Shown here: positions 24,607 to 35,900 of the stretch, piece by piece | How positions within the stretch are numbered: the stretch's first letter is position 1 | Layout: each line of letters begins with the position of its first letter | Assembly (NCBI RefSeq): GCF_026914265.1 | Contig: NC_069124.1 | Location: 89,928,628-89,992,627 of the forward strand | Length of the DNA: 64,000 nucleotides | Direction: 5' to 3' | Source: Mya arenaria | Taxonomy: Eukaryota > Mollusca > Bivalvia > Myida > Myidae | Program-made: the position numbers and the translations under genes | Notes under the pieces: generated by a model | Told to the model about the DNA's origin: nothing | Databases searched by the model: none | The model's input: only the letters and a program-made list of their open reading frames with translations

Positions 24607-27600
24607 ATGGAACATGAAGCTAATAAATCTTTACAACAAATGGTATCCTATAATATTTCTAGTGCTTGCGGTTTTCAGTGTAACATTGAATAGAAGATAT
24701 ATATAGATAAAGAAACTTTGTTTTTGATGTATCACATTGTAATACCTTGATAAACATGCACAAATTCATGGCATTTTAGGCCTGTATTCACAGTGGCTTA
24801 TGTTTATGCCCTGTTCCTCGTGTCTATAATATGTCTATATAAATCCCTGAAACAGCCTTCAGTTCCATTCAAGAAAGTCATTTTTTTTTCTCCTGGAACC
24901 AAAAAGTGTAGGCTACGTATGTGGATGGGGGTTGAGGACAAACCCTGAAGAAAGAATTACACTTTATGAGTATATATCAAAATACATATTCTGGTGTATT
25001 CTGTGCATAAATGTTTCCACAGGATTTACATTAAAAGTGCTCTTTGACAGGTTTTTGGGGCACTTCCTGGATCTGCTAATGAACTGTTATGTCTTTGTAT
25101 TATGTGGAATAAAAACAAACAAAATGGGGAACTGATGCTAAAATTCACACTCAAAAGGATACAGGGAAGTCCCCCGAACCCCCGTCCCCCTTGTTACTCA
25201 CAATGGTTTATTGAACAAATCTTTATCCATGTTTTCTGATCACCATCATTGTTATTGCATTGACTGTGTGCAGCTTGCTGAGACCAAGGAGAACCTGGAA
25301 GACATACAGAGCCTCAACAAGCAGATCCTCGAAGCATTTGATCTACTGGAAGGGAAACACTTCAGTTCTGCAGGTACATGTATACACATTTGCTGCAGTA
25401 CTTTTATACCATTGTAACAATACAAGATAGAAAAGAAATTTTCCTGGTACAACTATTAAACCCGGTACACTGGCTAATTGTAATTACTTGTTCCTGCAAA
25501 TTTTGTAGAAAAATCCAAACATTAAAGATTTTGATGTCCTACTCTCTGTATATGTTTGCTTGTCATTTGTTTGCACTTATTTTACCAAATGTGTAATTTT
25601 ATGATACTGCCGTGTATTAAAAGAAATAAGTAAAAGCTACACACATTCCATTTGTTAAAAATGTAAATTAGGTTAAATTAGATTTCATTCTATGTCATGT
25701 TTAATAAAATTATTTTTGTAATGAATTTTTTACAGGGAGAAGGGAGGACAATGCCACCTCTGAGGATCAGCCTGTGAAACATGGTGAACTGGAGAGTGTC
25801 CCTGTGCAACACGGTGATCTGAGAAGTACCCATGTGCAACAGGGTAAACCAGATGGGAAACGTCTAGAAACAGATGCACAGGAAAATGAGCCTGGCACAA
25901 AGAAAGTCTCCATAGCTCAAACTGTTGACATTGAAAAAGATCTTGCCAAACAAATGACAGATTCAGATAGACAGGTAAAACCCAAAGGAATTCTTAAACA
26001 ACCGAGTGTTGGTAAAAAGTTTTCCTTTGAATTCATGGAGAGGTTTGATCTAACTGAGGAGCATGTGGTGTATGGCTCAATGTTAAGGAGGCAGAAGGTT
26101 GAGTTACATCAAGACAACCGTCTGTGCGAAAGGTTTGACCATCACCCAAATATTGGACATGTGTATGAATTTAAAGAAAAGTTTAAACATACCAATGAGA
26201 CAAATTCTGCTTCTAGACCTGCACATGATAAGGCCAAAACTGAGACTGATGCAAAGGAGATACCAAGAGCAAGCACTGATTCAGTCCATCTTTCTGAGAG
26301 GAAAATTCTGAAAGCCAGACTACAGAAAGATGGCAAGAAGGGCGGTTCCCCACAGCAGGGGTCAGAGAGGTGAGTGCAACTTGCTGGAAAAACATGCAAG
26401 CATTTCACATTATTTTATAGGACGGAATATACCTGTCACTCATTGTTTAGCTATACATGTATTTACTTTATAGTTTTGGCATACATGTTTGTCAAAATTA
26501 TTTGTCCTGTCACAAAGGTTTTTTAGGCAATAGATAATATGCCTAAGGAATCCAGCCCGTAAATATGTGAAAGTTTGATGCCTTGAGATGCGATATTATT
26601 TTGCTTGCATTTCGAAGGATTATGTGTTCAAAAAATGAAAATTCTAAGGAATAACAAAACCAAAAATTGGTCTTCAATGATTGCAGGATAGAACGTTATG
26701 TTAGATTTTAATCTTTAGAACATATTTCAAACAGTGCTAAATTTATGTGAAATATATTTTTTTTGGCCCTTTTAGAAAAAAACATGAGTCGGTAGGATGG
26801 AAAGTAGGTCTGTCGCTACATCAAGTCTTGTCTGCTCAATTAATTGAGAATGGTTAATGAAACTTCATTCTTTTTGGTAGACTGCCTTTCAGCAGTTGAT
26901 TACACCTTTTGCTTTTTTGGAGACAGTATGTCAAAGGTCACAGTCAAGAGTCTCATGAAAACTTATAATAATAATTATCCGCATAATAACTCTAATGGTT
27001 TGACCTAAGGTCATCAAACTTTAGTGGTAGGTTGCCCTGGACAGTAGATGGCCCCTATTGTTTTTTTGGACAGTAGGTCAATGTCATGGGAAACAGTCTA
27101 ACAAAACGTTTGTTCACACGGTAAGTTGAGAATGGTTTGACCTAGGACCATTGAACAAAAGTGGTTGGTTGCCCTTGTCTAGCATCATTTTTATGAAAAT
27201 TTGTGAAACAAAGAAAAATTGATTAGATATGAAGGTCCTTGATAACTACCTATTTTTTGAAGAAAATAATAATTTGATTCCAAGTGCACATGCTTTTATT
27301 TTCTTAAGGGTAACTGGTATCCTGATACTATTAAATCTCTTACAGATACCCGTATTTATTATAGGTTAATCAGGGTGGTTCTGGATCATGTTACTTTTTA
27401 CATTTCATAATTGTTATTTTCATTTCTGATTTTCAGTCATGCAATAATGTTAAATTTGATTTGAATAAGCCAGATGTTGTGGTGTGTTGCAGACAAGAGC
27501 CTCCTGATGCTAGACAGACCAATATGTCTGCCACAGAGAGCTCAATGCAAAGACAGAAGCCAGAGCAGGCCCAACAACCAAGGACAGAATCATTGACAGT

Positions 27601-29984
27601 CGAGAAATACAGCTCCCAGCTGCAGCCATTTGGACAAATGACTATGAAAGCAGCTCAAGGTTTGTTTACTTTTAATTTTTCTCAGAATAAAACTCATCTT
27701 GAATTTTTTTTAGTTTTTAGCATTACTAAAGATTAAAAAATAAAAGCCTCAGCAATTACTTCATGTTCTGGTTAAGGTTTTGCATGTCAGCACACATAAG
27801 GCAATATCTCAGCAACTACTTGATGTATTGCATTGAAACTTAATTCAAGGGTTATCAACCATAACATAGATCTACTTAATTGATAAAGTTAAATAACTCT
27901 ATCCTTCATAAAGTGCATACTATCGCCCGTTTTTATTCGACTTAAAAATTCTTAAAAGCTTTTGCATGTTAGCCTGCATAAGTCAATATTTCCATCAAGT
28001 CTGTATTTCACTGGCTGAATGTTTTGGATAGAAATATTACACAAATCCTTCCTTGCTTCATTCCAATCTAATTCAATTGTGATCCATGCATGTTTTACCA
28101 AAACCTTCTATCCTTAAACTCAAAAGCTGCAGAATAGTCGAGCGTGTTGTCTCTGTAACATATCTTGTTATAATTATATCTTCTCTGACTATCAGTTTCT
28201 TTTCCATTTGTAGCTATTTCATGTGTGTTAGTGTATGTTTTAAAGTAGTTCATTCCTTTTTGTGTTTAGCAGCTGCTGTAGTGAGCACGGAAACACCAAA
28301 TTCTCCACAGCAGTTTGTGGTAAGGCCTTTTATTATTTCATCTCCTAACTTAATAGATTAACAAGCCCTGTATGTTTCAGCAAGAGTCAAGGAAGCATAA
28401 TGAATTTAAATGTTTTTATTCTTTTCCAGTTATCACAACAATTTCATGAGAATATTGTAAAGGAGCTTTGTAAAGACCTTGATCCTGATATGAGACATCA
28501 TTTAGAAGAGCTTTTGATACAACAAGGAAATAAAATGTATGATGCAGATGGAACTTTCAACATGGAAAAGGTGTGCTTTTTTATTTCTTCTTGCAAATGG
28601 TAACAGATACTTTGAAAATACCAATCAAAAGTTTTGTAATTATTGAAGTTTTAAAGAAGTACTCGTAAGAATAGCAGGCAAGTTTCTTGAAATCTCATGA
28701 ATTATAGTAAACCCTCTTGCTAGGCATCTTTACAAACTCGCATGGTTGGAATCTTAACAAACTATCATTCTTGGAATCATTACAAACTCACATGGTGGGA
28801 ATCTTTACAAATTATAGTGGTGGGAATTTTAACAAACTATCATTATTGGAACCATTGTAAACTTGTATGATGGGAATCTTAACAAACTATCATGGTGGGA
28901 ATCTTTACAAACTATCATGATAGGAATCTTAACAAACTATCATGGTGGGAATCTTTACAAACTATCATGGTGGGAATCATTACAAACTATCATGGTGGGA
29001 ATCTTTACAAACTATCATGATAGGAATCTTAACAAACTATCGTGGTGGGAATCTTAACAAACTATTGTGGTGGAAATCTTAACAAAGTATCATGGTGGAA
29101 TTCTTTACAGGCCATGCAGGGTTTAAGGGAAAATCAACAAAATCTCACCAAAAGTCTGGAGATGTTGGCTGCGATGGATAAAGGTGTTTTGAGAAAAATG
29201 GAAAGTTTGGTTGGCACAGAGATACCTACCTTATCTAGGTCTGTTCATTCATTATTTTTTTTAATTCCTATAATGCTTCCTTAGATAAACATATTCTTTG
29301 CATTCATATTCTGATAATTGCAATATCTCTGATACTGTAAAATCTTTGCTTGTGATTGTTGAAATTATATTTTAATGCATTAAAACTTGTGATGTCAATG
29401 AAACAAGTGAAGTCAATGACACAGCCAGATTTAAATAAAAGATAATATGTCTGAAGCATGATATTTCTGCATTTAAGTTTTGTTATCCAAGGGTGGCACA
29501 GATGTATGAAAACAGTGCTTGAACCGAATGTTTTCATACAATAATGCACACCAAGACTTAAACATTCAATGCTTAAGTGGAAATATTAATTGAAATTTAA
29601 ACACTAAAACAAGATTGTATTGCAGAATTTGAAAATATATGTAGCTCTCTAATTCATAAATTTGAAACTGTGTTGAAATAACATGTGCATTCCCCCCCCC
29701 CCCCCCCTTTGTTGTGATATGGATGTTTTCCTGTTTTACCAGTGAGGGAGAAAAGAGTGGGGAGAGTGATAACAGAAAGGTAGGGCTGGGAGAAGGGACC
29801 GAAAGTGGAACAGTTCAACACAGGGAGAGGAATCATACATCAGTCAGAGGTGGAGCAGTTCAACACAGGGAGGTGAATCATACATCAGGTGGAGGTGGAA
29901 CAGTTCAATATGGGGAGGCGGCTCATACATCAGGCAGAGGTGGAACTGCTCAACATGGGGAGGGGAATCATACATCAGGTAGAG
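24607..29984 (+). CDS. VWA gene, N-terminal exons 1-8 (coiled coil, low complexity, coding repeat)
   Basis: Exons: 24607-24642, 25274-25373, 25736-26369, 27493-27659, 28273-28319, 28430-28570, 29111-29238, 29743-29984. Phases at the junctions are 0, 1, 2, 1, 0, 0, 2 and 1, and all agree. Exon 2 is a heptad-like helix (LAETKENLEDIQSLNKQIL). Exon 3, the largest, is charged and probably disordered, with imperfect nine-residue repeats near VKHGELESV/VQHGDLRST and a KGILKQPSVGKKFSFEF patch. Exons 6-7 again look helical (MRHHLEELLIQQGNKM; LRENQQNLTKSLEMLAAM). Exon 8 contains a 45-bp coding repeat. Exon 5 has tandem acceptors (TAGCAG at 28267-28272) that add or drop one alanine. No known domain was recognised. 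Confidence 0.7.
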
Positions 29985-32900
29985 GTCTGCACATGCCTGT
30001 ATATCTTAGCTTGACGAAGGTGTAATCAGTACTTGAATTCATTTTGTTATGGTAAACTAATTGTCTCAACCCTTGCACCTTGAATTTTCAATGTAATGTT
30101 TTGCTTGTTTGATTCTTAGACTGTATCTTATTAATTTTTCAAATAACATTTGCACATGATGCTATTAAATTCATGACTAATCTTTGTTTGATAGGAGCAT
30201 GTACACCACAAGAGAGACAGGACTCCCCAGAGTCAGAGGAAGTGATAGAGACCGACCCAGCGGTATGGGTGCAATACGCCAACCAGGAGAAGGAGAAGGG
30301 GGCCCTTGCTCAGAAAATACGGGAGAATGGCATGGACACCATCATCTGCCTCGATGTATCCGGATCCATGAGGGGACATGCCTGGGATCAAGCTGTAGAG
30401 TTTGTACGCCGTTTTGTTGAGTGTAAGTTAGGTTGGATACTGTGCTGGATTATATAGGTCTAGGCATTTGAAAAGATATATAATACATGATTTCATATAT
30501 TGTTACTCTTCCCTTGATTTAAGTGATGTTGTTTTGATACAGTATTTTCCGTGGTTGTGAAATGGAATATATTTTTTTTGTGTTTTAATGTTTGTGGCAC
30601 TGTCCTGTTTTGATTTTGTCATGATATTCTGGTTGTAGACATTAGCACAGCAGAATTTGTATGTTTGCAGGCATCCAGAACACGACAGTTATGGACAATG
30701 ACTTTGAGCACCTGTCACTGGTCACATTCGGGGGTAGCAGCACCCGGGTTCAGCAGCATCTCACCTGTGACTACCTCGAGATCCTCAGAAAACTAGGTAA
30801 GATGGTTCAATGAAGTGTGATTCATGTGTTTTCTTTCATGGTTAGAATGGTGTAGTGGTTGTGGGTCCACCAGGGTGACTGTGGTCTAGGTGTGTGGCTC
30901 TCACACAAGAGGTGATGGGTCCACCAGGGTGACTGTGGTATAGGTGTTATAGGTGTGTGCCTCTCACCCAAGAGGTGGTGCTTCCACCAAGGTGACTGTG
31001 GTATAGGTGTGTGCCTATCACCCAAGAGGTGGTGCTTCAACCAAGGTGATCGTGGTATAAGTGTGTGCTTCTAACCTAAAAGGTGGTGGGTCCACCTGGA
31101 TGACAGTGGTTTAGTGGAATAGGTGTCTGCCTATCACCCAAGAGGTTGTGGGTCTGAGCCCCACCAGGGTGGGTGTGGTTTAGTGGTATAAGTGTCTGCC
31201 TATCACCCTTGAGTTTGTGGGTCTGAGTTCCACCAGGGTGACTGTGGTCTAGTGGTATAGGTGTCTGGGCCCAATAAGGGTACTGGGGCCTAGTGGTATA
31301 CATGTAGGTGTCTGTCTATCACCCAAGAGGTTGTGGGTTTTATTCCCACTGATCCCCACCATGGTGGATTTTTAATGGCCTCACAAAATGCTTGTTTCTA
31401 ATAGACTTGAGTGTGATTCTATAAGCTATCAACTTTAGTCACGATGGAGCTGAAAAAGATAAGTATATTCTTATACTTAGGAATATGCCTCCTGTTTCAG
31501 ATGGGTTGAAGCCCTCAGGCCCCTCCCCCTTGCTGGCAGGATTGTTCATGACAGAGGCTGCCATACTCGGAGCAGGTCAGTCTAGGGATGCACTTCTACA
31601 TTCTAGTACATAATTTTTATTTCAATCTTACTTTTAAGATTGACTGATCATATTTCAAGTAATGATTTTTTACTAAGTTTCTTTTTGGGAATGTTTCAAA
31701 CTTTGCCAACTGTAAGGTTACCGGTTTAAGACATGAAAGCATAATATTTTATTTGAAATTTATGTTCATTAAAAAAAAAAGCAACTGTTCTATTTTCTTC
31801 AAAATTAGAAAAAAGATATATGTGTGTACTAATGTATATACTTTTAAAGCTTATCTATCCAAATATTATGCAAGAGACCTGTTTTAACCACATTCTTCCA
31901 ATTTAGTCCTTGTATGAATGTCTTACAGGACAGAAATACATGGTGAACAAGTACAAGATAATGCCGCGGGTGTTCCTAGTAACAGATGGGAAGGCAACTC
32001 CAGCAGGACTGGTGGCTGGACCAGACCAACAACAGATGACCCTCTCATCAGCGGTCAGTAGTGTTACATGCCCATTATTAATTAAGGTTTAATCACCTAC
32101 CACTGTAAATGTTATTTCACAGAATGACTAGGGTGCTTATAGTTAATCATATTTTTTATCTGTAAAGATAATAATATATATTTATGCTACATGATTATTT
32201 GATTATTCTTTGCCTGTTTTGTTATCCCCTCCCCAACAGGAAGGTTACATATTTTGGAAACCAGTATTCGTGAAGGACAATCATCCATGTTGGTGTTTTC
32301 TGTCATGGATTCTGGGCAGTCTTAAATGAGCTTCATTACAAATACATCATTGTAGACTAAGTAAGATGAAATAAAGGCTATAATGAAGTATTTATGTTTC
32401 TAAAAACTGTGATACTTATCTCTGACTTCTTTGAACTGACTGCTTTTGTTCACCTTGATAAAAACAATTCTCATTGAGTTTCACTGACTGCATGATGACA
32501 GTGGAATGTCAGTTGTTATGCTCCCCGAAAAATTTCGGGCCAGCATATACACTGGTTTGTCTGCGTGTTTGTTCATCCTTTATTAGTGTCCACACTATTT
32601 CTCAGCAACAACCGGCTTGAATTCAATGATAGATTTACTAACAAGAGGAGATGCTTAGTATCAGCACATTTCAGTTGAATTACCTTTTACAGAGTTATGG
32701 TCCTTTTAATTTCTAAATAGGGGGATGTAAGTCCATTCGTGTTCATGCTGTTTCTCGACATTACTGGCTTGCATTCAGATAAACTTTATGGTTAGCTACA
32801 AGAGGAGATGAGCACATTCGGCAAGCAGGCTTGGTGATTTTTCACAGAGTTATGGCCCTTTTAATTTCTATGTAGTGTGATAAAGGACCAGACTCTATCG

Positions 32901-35900
32901 GTGTCTCAGCAACTACCAAATTGGGTTCAATGAAACTTTATGGGAAACTTTACTTACACAGAGTTACGGCTGTTTCAATTTCTATAAAGTGAATTCAATG
33001 AATCATTATGGCAGGCTTTACTTACAAGGAGAGATGCACATATTATCAGCACGTTCATGTTTGATAATTGTTCAAAGAGTTATAGCTCTTTAAATTCTGT
33101 GAAGTGGGATAAAGGGCCATTTGTACATAGGCTATTTCTCATTCACTTCTGGCTTGAATTCGATGAAACTTTATTGGACTTTTACTTACAAGAGAATATG
33201 TGCATAAATTATATCATCATAAGCACAGTTTGTACCCTGTCAGGGAGCATACATCTATATACGGTAATTATTCCTGCAGGAGGTGTGTAACATACTGAAG
33301 TTCGCTGAGCAGTTTGTACAACTGGATATACGCTTGTTTCCAGTTCCTGTTGGAGACTTTGATATGGTAGGTAGAAGTTAAAAACAAACAATTGTTATGG
33401 GAATGTCACAGTAATGTAGAAGCATTTGGCATCCAAATAAATGCAATATAATTGTTTGTTGAAGGATGTTCAATGATCGTTGAAGAATGTTGTGAAACAC
33501 CCCAATTGGTGTTAGGTCCAGCTAGAAAGGTCAAGGCCGTAGTTAGCATTTGAATTATTTGGTAATGATGACATAAAGGTAAGGTTGAGAATCATATGAA
33601 CTAATATATTGTTCCCTTGATCAGTAGATGACTGCTCTTGAATTTGATCATGGTGTGAACGGCCAAGTGACCATAAGCATTTATAAAAAAGACACTGTTT
33701 AGGCAATACTTAGATAATAGAAACATGTTTCTTTACCATGGCATAGACTGTATTTATTTTGTGTCAGTATGGTACATGTAAAAGGTAAAATGAAAAGGTC
33801 ATGTTTAATATTTTTATGCTCAATGCTGTGTTGAAGGTTGATTAGATTCTCAAAACCGTACAATCATATCACACAGAATATTTTTACATGCAGTTACTCT
33901 TATAATTTACCTATAATATCAGAAAATATGCCTGTCTTTTCCCGCTTCTATTTTTAAATGTTGATAACATTAAATACTTGCATATAGGCTAAACTCACTG
34001 TTTTTGCCTAAGGGCAAATAATAAAAATCTGGTAAGCACTCAAGTGAGAATGTCTTGACAGTGTCATGGTTACCATCATCTTCAGTGACTGCTCTTGTGA
34101 TTGATTATGAAAGAATCATTGTTGGTATTCCAGAACCTTCTTGAAGAACTTGCCAAAGTGACGAAAGGAGCTATTGTGTCACCTGATGATTGGCGCATCC
34201 AGTCTTCTGTCTTCAAAAACTATGTAAGCACTGGTTTTCTTTCCTTGATTTGTGCAGGAATCATAACGATCACTTAGTCATTTTCTGTATAACAAAATAA
34301 TTGACAATCAAGTAAGAATTTATATATAAATGTTGAAAATATTAAACTAAAAATTAACATAGTACTAATGTGCAGGTGTGATTTCAGAAAACAGCTGCCA
34401 AGTTTGGTGGTCTGACTGGTGACCCTGAATTGACCTCAATGCTGATGGGGGGGGATGTCAGATACAGACAGGGTGAGACACCACAGGGGACATTTGTACA
34501 TTGTTGATGAGATTGTGTACTTCTCTTCCTTAAATCTAGTATTTATATGTAATAAAAATAAAAAGTCTCAAATGATAATGTTTCTATATCCATTATCCAG
34601 GGGTGCCTAATTTGATTATCATTAAACTGAATACTGAGACTAGTTGCACATAAATTGAGACTTAGATTCTTACTTTTTTAAAGATCATTGATATGGCTGT
34701 TGATCCTCATTCAGGCAAATATTATATTAAGCTATGTTATACTGCTACACTCATTTACTGACTGTTAGCTTCAGCATCATGTTTTGGTTCATTGTCTTGG
34801 CCAGGCCCAGTGTGAGGAATTCCTACGGAGTCACAGTCCAGAGGCGGACAGCGACAGTGACTGTGAGGATGACACCCTGCCACCCCTAGGCTCCCGTGTG
34901 CAGCGGTGTGTTGGCGAGGCTTCCATCATGGCCAACATTGGCCAGAGTCTGGGAACAGTCACCAAGCACATGGATGATGGTCAGTCTTCATTGACATACT
35001 TTTGTATTTCTACAATTTAGACTATTAAGTGTTAAGTGATGTATGTATTACATACTTATGTATTTCTACAAGTAAGACTATTATATATCAAGTGTTGTAT
35101 GTATCACATACTTTTGTATTTCTACAAGTTATACTATTAAGTATAACATAAAGTCTAGTATGTATCAGTCTTGAGTCTTGCTTGTGACCCTTACAAATTA
35201 TATCAAGCACCATCACACATAGTGATAAGTATCAGTCGAAATGGGTTTCTGTCTATTGGTGGTATAGGTCATGTGGGTGTGACATGGGACGAGCCAAACA
35301 AGGACAGCCCACTGAGGGAGAAAGTACGCTATAGTCCTAGCCAGAGAGACGTGGTCGTTGTCAACACTCCACGCCACCTGCACAATGAGATTATTGCTGT
35401 TGGCTGTAGGGTCAGAAGAGGTGTGCATTTCATTGACCAGTGTATTATCTTACATGTCATAGTATTTTCATGTTGTAAAACTAGCAACAGCTGCATGCAA
35501 TTAAGCAATGGAAAAGTAAAGAATGATATTAATGCTGTAATGATTAGAGCATTAATATCATTCTTTACTTCAATCTCTAGGGAGTTGTCAGTATATTTTG
35601 GTTTGTTGTTGCTATTTTGCAGGTGCTGACTGGTGCTACCCTGACCAGGACGGAGGGGCAGGAAACCTTGGTAACGTGTATCATGTCGGATCTAACGGCA
35701 TAATCAAGGTTACTTCCCCTTACCTTGCAATAGAGATACTTTGCATAAGTTTCGCTATGTCCTTAATGTAATTTCATAGAAGGTAATTGATGATGTTCTA
35801 TACAAGATTGCCCCGACAGCTCAGTGGAAGAGCATCAGCTTTGGAAGGGGGTTCAAACCATGGGCATTTCATACCAAAGTTGATATAAAAATGTTACTGT

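Noticed and set aside
30835..31375. Functional tRNA genes
   Set aside because: Stems are degraded and no unit forms a full cloverleaf; treated as tRNA-derived repeats.
34473..34804. Micro-exon explaining the exon 15/16 phase mismatch
   Set aside because: No open segment with suitable splice sites and phase was found; a homopolymer length difference explains it more simply.
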